From: Fibrella aquatilis
GTDB taxonomy: Bacteria > Bacteroidota > Bacteroidia > Cytophagales > Spirosomataceae
DNA: 64,000 nt
NCBI RefSeq assembly: GCF_017353255.1
Contig: NZ_JAFMYU010000005.1
Span: 303,118-367,117, forward strand
Direction: 5' to 3'
The position numbers and the translations under genes are program-made. Positions within the stretch are counted from its first letter, which is position 1, and each line of letters opens with the position of its first letter. This document shows positions 55,861 through 63,896 of the stretch, in pieces. Below the pieces are notes generated by a model, which did no database searches, was not told the DNA's origin, and saw only the letters and a list, made by a program, of their open reading frames with translations.

Positions 55861-56420
55861 TAAATACGAGCGTAGCTTCGTTCACTCGCTTCTTCCAACT
55901 TGGCTAAGCCAAACCGTTGCACAGCATCAATAGGGTCAATCGGATCTAACGGACCAAAGTCACGCTCCATCAGTTCGGTGGTGCCCATTGACAGACAGTC
56001 CATTCGTTTATTAATATATAGCGGTATGGGCCTGGCTTGTATTAACTCCAGGACCATACTACCTGTCAACTGCCCGTTATTTTCCTGCATGGCCTCATAC
56101 ACAATGCTATCACCTACCAAGGCCTGTAGATGCCACACCCTGTCTTCAGGAAAATGCCATTGGCTTATAGATGATTTTCTGGCTTGAATCGCAGCATATT
56201 CATCTGTATAATCGAAGAATATATCCGGTGGCTGTATGGTAGTTGCTGATGTGTTTTCTGACGCAGTATCAACTACTAGGGGCCTATTTTCAATGAATTT
56301 TTTTATATCTTCTTGATCCTCAGGCGATAACAAATCAAAATATTTAATAATACGCTGTTTCCAGATGCCCGCTTTGGCTGGGTTGCGTGTGCGTGTTGCC
56401 GGACGTGATGTCGTTAGCAT
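55860..56420 (-). CDS. Hypothetical protein
   Basis: This 186-residue protein is not recognised. It has no signal peptide or membrane segment. The N-terminus is basic (MLTTSRPATRTRNPAKAGIW) and the rest acidic, with a possible helical stretch RIIKYFDLLSPEDQEDIKKF. Codon and base composition are AT-richer than the flanking glycosidase and peptidase genes, so recent acquisition is likely. Its stop overlaps the start of the following, split gene, so the two formed a two-gene unit of unknown function; a toxin-immunity pair is one possibility but is not shown. Confidence 0.65.
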   Translation of the reverse strand: MLTTSRPATRTRNPAKAGIWKQRIIKYFDLLSPEDQEDIKKFIENRPLVVDTASENTSATTIQPPDIFFDYTDEYAAIQARKSSISQWHFPEDRVWHLQALVGDSIVYEAMQENNGQLTGSMVLELIQARPIPLYINKRMDCLSMGTTELMERDFGPLDPIDPIDAVQRFGLAKLEEASERSYARI

Positions 56421-56487
56421 AATTGACCTGATTTTGTGAACTACCAGCGTGCCAACTTACAAAACGCTACCTTATCTAACAACGTTC

Positions 56488-56520
56488 AAGGGGAGGTGAG
56501 CCATCGGCTTACCTCCCCTT
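56488..56520 (-). terminator. Terminator of the oligopeptidase gene
   Basis: A 15-bp stem with one G-T pair (aaggggaggt arm against acctcccctt) lies 30 nt after the stop codon on the minus strand. Confidence 0.65.
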
Positions 56521-56549
56521 CCTACTAAGCTCTATGCTTACTTTTCGCT

Positions 56550-58706
56550 CTACATACCGCCTTTACCGGCCAGATTGAGCATGAAAGCATATTCCATGGC
56601 TACTTCTTTCAGCGCCTGGAAACGGCCCGATGCGCCGCCGTGGCCGGCTTCCATGTTGGTGTGGAGCAGCAGTAGGTTATCGCCGGTTTTCAGGGTGCGG
56701 AGCTTGGCTACCCACTTGGCAGGTTCCCAGTACTGCACCTGCGAATCGTGCAAGCCTGTGGTTACCAACAGGTTCGGGTACGTTTGTTTCGACACCTGAT
56801 CGTAGGGCGAGTACGACAGCATGTAGTCGTAATACACCTTGTTTTTAGGGTTGCCCCACTCTTCAAACTCGCCCGTGGTGAGGGGGATGCTTTCATCCAG
56901 CATGGTCGTGACCACGTCGACAAACGGCACGGCCGCCACTACGCCCCGGTAGAGTTCGGGAGCCTGATTGATGACCGCACCCATGAGCAACCCACCTGCC
57001 GAACCACCCAGCGCAAACAGCTTGTCGGGGGCAGCGTATTTGTTGGCAACCAGCCATTTGGACACATCAACGAAGTCGTTGAACGTGTTTTTCTTCTTCA
57101 GTAGTTTACCATCGTCATACCAGGCCCGGCCCATTTCCTGCCCGCCCCGAATGTGGGCAATAGCGTAGATGAACCCCCGGTCGAGCAAGCTAATGCGGTT
57201 GCTGCTGAAACCCGGCTCGGTGTTGCTGCCGTATGACCCATACGCATACTGCAACACTGGCGAAGTGCCGTCTTTGGGTGTGCCTTTCCGGTATACAATA
57301 GACACGGGCACTTTAGCGCCGTCGCGGGCGGTAACAAACACGCGCTCAGACGTGTAATTGGCCTTGTCGAACCCACCGAGCACTTCCTGTTGCTTCAGCA
57401 GAGTCTTGGCCTTCGTGTCCATATTGTAGTCGAACGTCGATGAGGGCGTGGTCAGCGATGAGTAGCCGTAGCGCAGGATGTCGGTATTGAAATCGGGGTT
57501 GAAGCCGATGCCTGCTACGTAGGCTGGTTCGCCGAAATCGAGGTATTCGTCGGCCTTCGTTTTCTGGTTGATGACGCGCAGTTTGGCCAGCCCTTCTTTG
57601 CGTTCGCCCAGCACGAGGTGGTTGGCAAACACATCCATGTTTTGCAGAAACACATCGGCCCGGTTGGGGATCACTTCTTTCCAGGTGCTGCGGTCGTTGG
57701 TGTAGCCGGTTTCGGCTTTCATGTTGGGGCCACGCAGCTTGTCGGGCGTTTCCATGAGCCGGAAGTTCTGCGCCTTGTAATTTGTGCGGACGTAGAATTT
57801 GTCTTTGTAGTGCTGAAGGTCATACTCATGACCACGCTCGCGGGGGTAGAAGGCCACAAATTCGCCGTTGGGATTCTTCGCCTCCAGCAGCCGGTATTCG
57901 GTCGTGACGCCGTTATGGTCAGAGACAATGGCGACGTACTTCTTCGACTTCATCCGGTAGAGACCCATGTAGAACTGGTTGTCTTTTTCTTCATAGACCA
58001 GCACATCTTTCTTGGGATCGTTGCCCAGCATATGCCGCCAAACCTGGTAGCCCAGCAACGTTTTCGGGTCTTTTTTGACGTAGAAAAACGTCTTGTTGTC
58101 GGTGGCCCAGGCAAAGTTGTCGGCCTCTACGTTCGGGATGGCTTCGGGATAAAGTTGCCCTGTTTTCAGGTTCTTTACCCGCAGCGTATACAATCGCCGA
58201 CTCACGGTGTCTTCGCAGAAAATGGCCAGTTCGTCGTTGTCCGACACCTCATAGCCACCCAGGTTGTAGTAGTTATGCCCTTTGGCCAGCGCGTTGCAGT
58301 CAAACATGACCTCTTCGGGGGCCGTGAGAGCGCCTTTCTTGCGAACATAAATGGGGTACTCGCCGCCCTGAATAAAGTTTGTCTGGTAGTAATAGGCCCC
58401 GTCTTTGTAGGGCACCGACTGATCCTGTTGCTTGATCCGGCCCTTCATTTCGGCGAAGAGCTTTTCTTCCAAGGGCTTTTGGGGGGCCAATACGGCGTCG
58501 GTATAGGTGTTTTCGTCGGTCAGGTACTGAATGACTTCCTTGTCTTCGCGGTTGTTGAGCCAGTAGTAATTATCGGTGCGAGTGTCCTTGTTTGTGGTCA
58601 GCGTTTTGGGCTTAACCGGGGCCACGGGGGCCTTGGGCAGGGGTTGTGCGTTCATCAGGCTATGCAGCGAAAGGGCTGTCAGCGTTAAGAAAATGTGTTT
58701 GTTCAT
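56550..58706 (-). CDS. S9 family serine peptidase, oligopeptidase B-like, secreted
   Basis: This 718-residue peptidase has a signal peptide (FLTLTALSLHSLMNAQ). An N-terminal seven-bladed propeller (residues 70-430) gates an alpha/beta-hydrolase catalytic domain. The nucleophile is Ser569 in GGSAGG, with the acid in TTGLHDSQVQYWEP and the His in EAGHGGASGR near the end. The sequence EFEEWGNP near residue 610 is typical of oligopeptidase B, which cleaves after basic residues. Being exported is usual for Bacteroidota members. It is divergently transcribed from the PAP2 gene. Confidence 0.95.
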   Translation of the reverse strand: MNKHIFLTLTALSLHSLMNAQPLPKAPVAPVKPKTLTTNKDTRTDNYYWLNNREDKEVIQYLTDENTYTDAVLAPQKPLEEKLFAEMKGRIKQQDQSVPYKDGAYYYQTNFIQGGEYPIYVRKKGALTAPEEVMFDCNALAKGHNYYNLGGYEVSDNDELAIFCEDTVSRRLYTLRVKNLKTGQLYPEAIPNVEADNFAWATDNKTFFYVKKDPKTLLGYQVWRHMLGNDPKKDVLVYEEKDNQFYMGLYRMKSKKYVAIVSDHNGVTTEYRLLEAKNPNGEFVAFYPRERGHEYDLQHYKDKFYVRTNYKAQNFRLMETPDKLRGPNMKAETGYTNDRSTWKEVIPNRADVFLQNMDVFANHLVLGERKEGLAKLRVINQKTKADEYLDFGEPAYVAGIGFNPDFNTDILRYGYSSLTTPSSTFDYNMDTKAKTLLKQQEVLGGFDKANYTSERVFVTARDGAKVPVSIVYRKGTPKDGTSPVLQYAYGSYGSNTEPGFSSNRISLLDRGFIYAIAHIRGGQEMGRAWYDDGKLLKKKNTFNDFVDVSKWLVANKYAAPDKLFALGGSAGGLLMGAVINQAPELYRGVVAAVPFVDVVTTMLDESIPLTTGEFEEWGNPKNKVYYDYMLSYSPYDQVSKQTYPNLLVTTGLHDSQVQYWEPAKWVAKLRTLKTGDNLLLLHTNMEAGHGGASGRFQALKEVAMEYAFMLNLAGKGGM

Positions 58707-58750
58707 GAGACGTAGACAGGGGTGAAGTGAGTTCCGCGTTGGTCAGTATG

Positions 58751-58758
58751 CGAACTTA
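58751..58758 (-). promoter_or_regulatory. Putative -7 box variant TAAGTTCG for the S9 gene
   Basis: TAAGTTCG on the minus strand is 44 nt upstream of the peptidase start. It shows the TTCG variant noted at 28477 and 48704. Confidence 0.35.
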
Positions 58759-58798
58759 CAGCAAAACAGATCAACGCTAACGACTCAACCACCCACCG

Positions 58799-58806
58799 TA
58801 CCTTTG
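58799..58806 (+). promoter_or_regulatory. -7 box TACCTTTG abutting the PAP2 start
   Basis: The exact consensus TACCTTTG ends 5 nt before the ATG at 58812, identical in spacing to the hpt promoter at 32731. The transcript should be leaderless. Confidence 0.55.
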
Positions 58807-58811
58807 CGGCT

Positions 58812-59447
58812 ATGAATTTGTCTGCGTTGATCCGGCAAAACCGGGTTTTGTTTAGTGTCTATCTGGTCCTATTGGTGGTGGTGGGCGGACTGATGTTAGC
58901 CTACACCAAAGAGCAGTTGATCCGCTTTGTCAACGACCACAACAGCCCCCCCGGCGATGCGCTGTTTCCGTACCTGACCTACCTCGGCGATGGAGCCTTT
59001 GTTGTTGTGCTGGGCGTGTTGCTGCTGGTCATAAATCGACCCGTGGGGGGCATGGTGCTGGTAAGTTTCGCCATTTCCGGGCTGATTAGCCTGTTTCTGA
59101 AACTGGTTGTCTTTCCCGAACGGCTACGACCGCTGCGTTATTTCGAGCATTCGAACTGGGAATACCACATTATTAAAGACCTGAAAATCAACGAATACAA
59201 TAGCTTTCCGTCGGGGCATACCACCTCGGCGTTTGCCTTGTTTGTACTGCTGGGGCTGCTGTGGCGGCATAAGGCCTGGAACTGGCTGTGGCTGCTGCCG
59301 GCCGTGGTGGCGGGGTATTCGCGGGTATACCTGTTTCAGCATTTTGTGGAAGATGCGTTTGCCGGTTCGCTCATTGGCACGGCCACGGCAGTGGGGGTGT
59401 ATCTGGCTTACTGGAAACGGTTTGGGGCGCCGCCCGTTCTGGGGTAA
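58812..59447 (+). CDS. PAP2 superfamily phosphatase
   Basis: This 211-residue membrane protein has about five or six helices. The three phosphatase motifs are present: KLVVFPERLRP (C1), SFPSGHTTSAFAL (C2, with catalytic His) and GYSRVYLFQHFVEDAFAG (C3, Arg and His). PAP2 enzymes dephosphorylate lipid phosphates such as undecaprenyl pyrophosphate, phosphatidylglycerol phosphate or sphingolipid phosphates on the outer face of the inner membrane. The substrate here is unknown. The -7 box leaves no room for a 5' UTR. Confidence 0.92.
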   Translation: MNLSALIRQNRVLFSVYLVLLVVVGGLMLAYTKEQLIRFVNDHNSPPGDALFPYLTYLGDGAFVVVLGVLLLVINRPVGGMVLVSFAISGLISLFLKLVVFPERLRPLRYFEHSNWEYHIIKDLKINEYNSFPSGHTTSAFALFVLLGLLWRHKAWNWLWLLPAVVAGYSRVYLFQHFVEDAFAGSLIGTATAVGVYLAYWKRFGAPPVLG

Positions 59448-59555
59448 ATAACCATTAAACGCCTTGTAGCCACTGTTTTGCTACGTTAAATCAATTCATT
59501 GGTGGCAGTAACCAAATTTTTTGATTCTTGCGGCTCAACTTCAATCCACAATTGT

Positions 59556-59990
59556 ATGATGCTTCGTTTATCAACGTTTCTGGGCCTACTGCTGGCCCTC
59601 ACCCTGGGGGCCTATGCGCAGGCGCCAATGACCAACAAAGACGTTATTTCCATGAACACGGCCAAGGTGAGCAAGTCGCTCATTGAAGCAAAAATTCAGA
59701 GTAGCCCCGCCAAATTCGACCTGACCACCGACGGGCTGATTGAGTTGGAAACGGCCAAAATTTCGGACGGGCTGGTGAAGGCTATGATGGCCAAAACCAC
59801 CATGACCGATGTGATGACCAACGATGATATTATTAAGTTATCAAACGCAAAAGTCTCTAAATCAATCATTTCGGATAAAATTCACAAAGGCAAAAACAAG
59901 TTCGATACCTCAGTTGAGGGTATGATTGCCCTGCGCAACGCCAAGGTGGCCGACGGCATTGTGAAAGAGATGATGATGGCCCCCAAGTAG
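59556..59990 (+). CDS. Secreted protein with two copies of a 56-residue domain
   Basis: From the ATG at 59556 the product is 144 residues with a signal peptide (LSTFLGLLLALTLGAYAQ). Two tandem units of about 56 residues follow: one starts MTNKDVISMNTAKVSKSLIE and the other MTNDDIIKLSNAKVSKSIIS. Both include KFD in the middle and end in a helix (GLVKAMMAK, GIVKEMMMA). Proteins with this repeat are found in several Bacteroidota and Acidobacteriota but have no known function. A terminator follows the gene, so it is probably monocistronic. Confidence 0.85.
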   Translation: MMLRLSTFLGLLLALTLGAYAQAPMTNKDVISMNTAKVSKSLIEAKIQSSPAKFDLTTDGLIELETAKISDGLVKAMMAKTTMTDVMTNDDIIKLSNAKVSKSIISDKIHKGKNKFDTSVEGMIALRNAKVADGIVKEMMMAPK

Positions 59991-60018
59991 GTTCCGACAT
60001 TTCCTAAACCCTACCCAA

Positions 60019-60046
60019 GAGCGCAGTAGCCCCGGCCACTGCGCTC
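60019..60046 (+). terminator. Rho-independent terminator
   Basis: gagcgcagt pairs with actgcgctc across a 10-nt loop and is followed by a T-rich run, 29 nt after the stop of the preceding gene. Confidence 0.75.
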
Positions 60047-60163
60047 GTTTTGTTTGTGGAAGACGTTGGATACTGGGCATTGAGCAACGTTAGCCAACAT
60101 CTAGTGTCTACCATACAATATCCGGCATCCAACCTTCAGTGAATAAACTTCGCGGAATTGGCC

Positions 60164-60171
60164 TATTTTTG
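60164..60171 (+). promoter_or_regulatory. -7 box TATTTTTG of the thiolase operon
   Basis: TATTTTTG fits TAnnTTTG exactly and lies 8 nt before the palindromic operator-like site, so a bound repressor would cover the start of transcription. No -33 TTG was found. Confidence 0.5.
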
Positions 60172-60178
60172 CCAGACC

Positions 60179-60197
60179 GTATGCATGCATAACAATT
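60179..60197 (+). promoter_or_regulatory. Candidate beta-oxidation operator (GTATGCATGCATAACAATT)
   Basis: This 19-nt site contains the 12-bp palindrome tatgcatgcata. It matches, at all but one position, the site in the acyl-CoA dehydrogenase promoter (23276-23294, minus strand). There it ends 8 nt before the ATG; here a repeat hairpin (60201-60297) lies between the site and the ATG at 60302. Confidence 0.6.
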
Positions 60198-60200
60198 TCG

Positions 60201-60297
60201 GGTTCAAGGTCTAAGGTTTAATGTTCAAACGCTTACTACCTAGTTTGTCAATAACGTTGAACCTTATACCTTGAACTTTAAACGTTGAACTCCCCTC
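60201..60297. repeat. Degenerate heptamer hairpin in the thiolase leader
   Basis: The left side has heptamers such as gttcaag and gtctaag. The right side returns their complements (cttgaac, cttatac) with several mismatches. It fills almost all of the space between the operator-like site and the ATG, so it appears inserted in the 5' UTR. Confidence 0.72.
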
Positions 60298-60301
60298 AAA
60301 A

Positions 60302-61510
60302 ATGGCCAACGCCTTCATCTACGACGCCGTCAGAACCCCACGTGGGCGCGGCAAAAGCGACGGATCGCTTCACGATATTCAACCTATTTCGCTGTTAAGC
60401 AGTGTGTTGCGCGAAATTCGCGACCGGAATAACCTCGATACCCGTCTGGTCGACGACGTGATCATGGGTTGCGTGACGCCCATCGGCGAACAGGGTGCCG
60501 ATATTGCCCGGACGGCCGTTTTGGAGGCTGGCTATGCCGAATCGGTGGCGGGTGTGCAGTTGAACCGGTTCTGCTCGTCGGGGTTGGAGGCCATCAATCA
60601 GGCCGCTGCCTACGTGATGTCGGGGCAGGTGGATGCCATAATAGCGGGGGGCGTTGAGTCGATGTCGCGGACACCGATGGGGGCCGATGGTGGGGCTATT
60701 TTCATGAACCCGCAGATTGTGGCCCGCCACAACATTGTGCCGCAGGGTATCTCGGCCGACCTCATTGCCACGCGCCAGGGCTACAGCCGGGGTGACGTAG
60801 ACGCATTTGCCGCCGAATCGTACCGCCGGGCCGAGGTGGCGCAGCGCGAAAACCGCTTCCATAAGACGCTGGTGCCGTTTAAAGACGAAATCGGCATTAC
60901 GGTCCTAGACCGCGACGAAGGCGTTCGGCCCGGCACCACCGCCGAGACGCTGGGTAAACTGAAGCCCGCGTTCGAGATGATGGGTCAGATGGGTCTTGAC
61001 GCCCTCGCGCTGCTCAAGTACGCCGATTTGAACCAGATTAATCACGTACACCACGCGGGTAACTCGTCGCAAATTGTAGATGGTGCAGCGGGCGTACTGG
61101 TGGGGAGTGAGGCGTTTGGGCAGGCAGCAGGCCTGAAGCCCCGCGCCCGGATTGTGGCCTTCGCCATTGTGGGTTCTGAACCCACTATTATGCTCACCGG
61201 TCCCGTGCCGGCCACGCACAAAGTGCTGAAAAAGGCAGGCATGAGTATCAGTGACATCGACCTGTTTGAGGTAAATGAGGCCTTCGCGGCTGTACCCATG
61301 CTGTTTATGGACGAGTTTGGCGTGGATCACAGCCAGATCAACATCAGTGGCGGGGCTATTGCGCTGGGTCACCCGCTGGGGGCTACCGGGGCCATCATTT
61401 CGGCCACGCTGCTAGACGAGTTGGAGCGGACGGGCAAGCAGTTTGGCCTTTCGACCCTCTGCATCGGCGGCGGCATGGGCATCGCCACTATTTTCGAGCG
61501 GGTGAATTAA
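60302..61510 (+). CDS. Acetyl-CoA C-acyltransferase (thiolase)
   Basis: This 402-residue enzyme cleaves 3-ketoacyl-CoA to acetyl-CoA and a shortened acyl-CoA, the last step of beta-oxidation. The nucleophilic Cys is Cys91 in [11 protein letters not shown]. The C-terminal motifs [15 protein letters not shown] (His) and [14 protein letters not shown] (second Cys) are complete. The next gene encodes a FadB/FadJ-type protein, so the two should form the trifunctional complex. A site like that of the acyl-CoA dehydrogenase gene lies upstream. The stop codon overlaps the start of a repeat arm. Confidence 0.96.
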   Translation: MANAFIYDAVRTPRGRGKSDGSLHDIQPISLLSSVLREIRDRNNLDTRLVDDVIMGCVTPIGEQGADIARTAVLEAGYAESVAGVQLNRFCSSGLEAINQAAAYVMSGQVDAIIAGGVESMSRTPMGADGGAIFMNPQIVARHNIVPQGISADLIATRQGYSRGDVDAFAAESYRRAEVAQRENRFHKTLVPFKDEIGITVLDRDEGVRPGTTAETLGKLKPAFEMMGQMGLDALALLKYADLNQINHVHHAGNSSQIVDGAAGVLVGSEAFGQAAGLKPRARIVAFAIVGSEPTIMLTGPVPATHKVLKKAGMSISDIDLFEVNEAFAAVPMLFMDEFGVDHSQINISGGAIALGHPLGATGAIISATLLDELERTGKQFGLSTLCIGGGMGIATIFERVN

Positions 61511-61601
61511 TGTACAATGTATAATGAACAATGTACAATGTGTTGACACAAGAGTACGCTGATTCTATTCATTGTACATTGTTCATTATACATTGTGCAT
61601 T
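61509..61601. repeat. Heptamer hairpin between thiolase and FadB-type genes
   Basis: Arms 61509-61540 and 61570-61601 (32 bp, one mismatch) are made of heptamers such as aatgtac and aatgtat. The left arm begins inside the TAA stop of the thiolase. It stands inside an operon, so the hairpin is probably transcribed. Confidence 0.9.
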
Positions 61602-61612
61602 CACTAAAAGCT

Positions 61613-63760
61613 ATGATTAACTACACCGTAGAGCAAAACGTTGCCGTCATCCGCTGGAACATGACCAGCAGTCCGATGAACGTGCTGAACGACGAATCGA
61701 TACCACAGTTTGAGGAAGCCCTCAACAACGCTTATGCCGATGAGGCTGTAAAAGGTATCATCATCACCTCCGACAAACCCGAATTTGTGGCTGGGGCCGA
61801 CCTGAAAATGATCCTTCGTAACAATGGCGGCGACCCTGCCGAGATGATGAAGGTGTCCATGGAGTTGAACCGTATTTTCCGGAAAATGGAGACGAGCGGA
61901 AAACCCATTGTGGCGGCCATCAACGGTACGGCGTTGGGCGGTGGCTACGAAATCTGCCTCGCCTGCCACCACCGAATTGCCCTTAGCAACGCCAAAACGC
62001 AGATTGGCCTGGTAGAAGTGACCATCGGGCTGCTGCCGGGTGGGGGAGGTACGCAACGCCTGCCTCGTATGATCGGGATGCAGGCTGCCCTGCCCTTGCT
62101 GGTGGAAGGCAAGAAGCTAAGCGTGGCCGACGCCCTGAAGAACGGCCTGATCGACGATGTGGCCGAAACGCCCACCACTCTGATGGATAAGGCCCGCGCC
62201 TGGATCATGGCCAATCCCCAACCGATTAAGCCGTGGGATCAGATCGATAAGAAAACGGGCAAGATTGTGGCGCGGGATAATTTCAAAGTGCCCGGCGGCA
62301 ACGTCCAAAGCCCCACCGGTGCGCAGACCTTTGCGGCGGGTACGGCCATGCTGATGGACAAAACCAAAGGAAACTACCCGGCCCCCATCGAGATCATGGC
62401 CTGCGTCTATGAAGGCTTGCAGGTAAACATCGACCGGGCGCTGGTGATCGAGGCGCGGCATTTTGTGAAGGTAGCCACCTCAAAAGTGGCCAAGAGCCTG
62501 ATTCAGACCATGTTTCTGGGTATGAACGAAGCGAACAAAGGGGCTAGCCGTCCGAAAGAGCAACCGAAGACCGAGGTAAAAAAGCTGGGTATCCTGGGCG
62601 CGGGCATGATGGGTGCGGGCATTGCCTACGTATCGGCTACGGCGGGTATCGAGGTGGTGCTCAAAGACGTGTCGGCAGAGGCCGCTGAGAAAGGCAAAGA
62701 CTACACGCGGGGCCTGCTGAAAAAAGGCGTGGAGCGCGGCAAGGTTGATCCCACGACCGTCGATACCACGCTGGGCCGGATTCTGGCTACTGCCGACTAC
62801 GCCGACCTGGAAGGCTGCGACCTCATCATCGAAGCCGTGTTTGAGAACCGCGAACTAAAGGCCACCGTCACCAAAGAAGCCGAACCCAAACTGGCCAAAA
62901 ACGGCGTTTATGGCTCCAACACGTCTACGTTGCCCATTACGGGCCTGGCCGAAGCGTCGGCGAATCCCGCGAATTTTATTGGCATCCACTTCTTTTCGCC
63001 CGTGGATAAGATGATGCTCGTGGAAATTATCGTGGGAAAAGAAACGTCGGATTATGCCCTGGCGGTGGCGATGGATTACACCCGCAAGATTCGGAAAACG
63101 CCCATCGTGGTCAACGATTCGCGCGGGTTCTACACGTCGCGTTGCTTTGGCACCTACACTGCCGAAGGCATGGAACTGCTGAAAGACGGCGTGAACCCGA
63201 TCTTGATCGAAAACGCCGGGAAAGACGCCGGGATGCCCGTTGGCCCGCTGGCCGTACACGACGAAGTGGCCCTGGACCTAAGCCTGAAAGTGATGACCGA
63301 GTCGATAAAAGCCGGAGCCATGAGTGCCGACGAGCCGACCTACAAAATGGTGCAGCAGTTTAACGACTTGGGACGCATTGGCAAGAAAGCCAAAGCCGGT
63401 TTTTATAATTATCCTGAAGACGGCAAGAAAGCCCTATGGCCTGGGTTGTCCGATTTGTATCCTGTTTCGGCTACGCAGCCCAGCCTCGATGAGGTGAAAA
63501 CGCGCCTGCTTTACCGGCAGGCTATCGAGGCTGTTCGTTGTTTTGAAGAAGGTGTCATCCGCACCAAACTCGACGCAGACCTTGGTTCGATTCTGGCGTG
63601 GGGCTTCCCGGCCTACACTGGCGGGGCACTTTCTTTCGTCGATTTCGTTGGCCTCGATACGTTCGTTCAAACCCTCGACCGTCTTGCCGATACCTACGGC
63701 GACCGTTTCCGCCCCACCGCCAAACTTCGCGAACGGGCAGGAGTGAAGGAAATGGCGTAG
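61613..63760 (+). CDS. FadB/FadJ-type enoyl-CoA hydratase / 3-hydroxyacyl-CoA dehydrogenase
   Basis: From the ATG at 61613 the protein is 715 residues; an earlier start (61595) lies in the repeat arm. The N-terminal 190 residues are an enoyl-CoA hydratase (GADLKMILRNNGG; ALGGGYEICLACHHRIALSN with the catalytic Glu region VEVTIGLLPGGGGTQ). From about residue 320 an NAD-binding 3-hydroxyacyl-CoA dehydrogenase begins (LGILGAGMMGAGIAYVSATA), with the catalytic His in IGIHFFSPVDKM. Two C-terminal domains complete the fold (GFYTSRCFGTYTAEG). It works with the thiolase upstream. Confidence 0.95.
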   Translation: MINYTVEQNVAVIRWNMTSSPMNVLNDESIPQFEEALNNAYADEAVKGIIITSDKPEFVAGADLKMILRNNGGDPAEMMKVSMELNRIFRKMETSGKPIVAAINGTALGGGYEICLACHHRIALSNAKTQIGLVEVTIGLLPGGGGTQRLPRMIGMQAALPLLVEGKKLSVADALKNGLIDDVAETPTTLMDKARAWIMANPQPIKPWDQIDKKTGKIVARDNFKVPGGNVQSPTGAQTFAAGTAMLMDKTKGNYPAPIEIMACVYEGLQVNIDRALVIEARHFVKVATSKVAKSLIQTMFLGMNEANKGASRPKEQPKTEVKKLGILGAGMMGAGIAYVSATAGIEVVLKDVSAEAAEKGKDYTRGLLKKGVERGKVDPTTVDTTLGRILATADYADLEGCDLIIEAVFENRELKATVTKEAEPKLAKNGVYGSNTSTLPITGLAEASANPANFIGIHFFSPVDKMMLVEIIVGKETSDYALAVAMDYTRKIRKTPIVVNDSRGFYTSRCFGTYTAEGMELLKDGVNPILIENAGKDAGMPVGPLAVHDEVALDLSLKVMTESIKAGAMSADEPTYKMVQQFNDLGRIGKKAKAGFYNYPEDGKKALWPGLSDLYPVSATQPSLDEVKTRLLYRQAIEAVRCFEEGVIRTKLDADLGSILAWGFPAYTGGALSFVDFVGLDTFVQTLDRLADTYGDRFRPTAKLRERAGVKEMA

Positions 63761-63896
63761 GGGAAACTTTTTGAGGCTGATAATTGTCTGAAATTCAAAT
63801 AAAGACGCTTTGGACGTGAGAGGGAGGGTTCTTTAACTATTCATGCTCGTGAGAGAGAATAGGTTGACAAGAAATGCATCTGCTCGTTGTTTTAAG

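Noticed and set aside
57618..58688. Long open frame (356 codons) on the plus strand opposite the S9 peptidase
   Set aside because: It mirrors the well-supported peptidase, has no recognisable domain, and its composition is that of antisense GC-rich DNA.
9803..61601. CRISPR array interpretation of the repeats
   Set aside because: There are no identical direct repeats with unique spacers and no cas genes; the structure is inverted and each copy stands alone.
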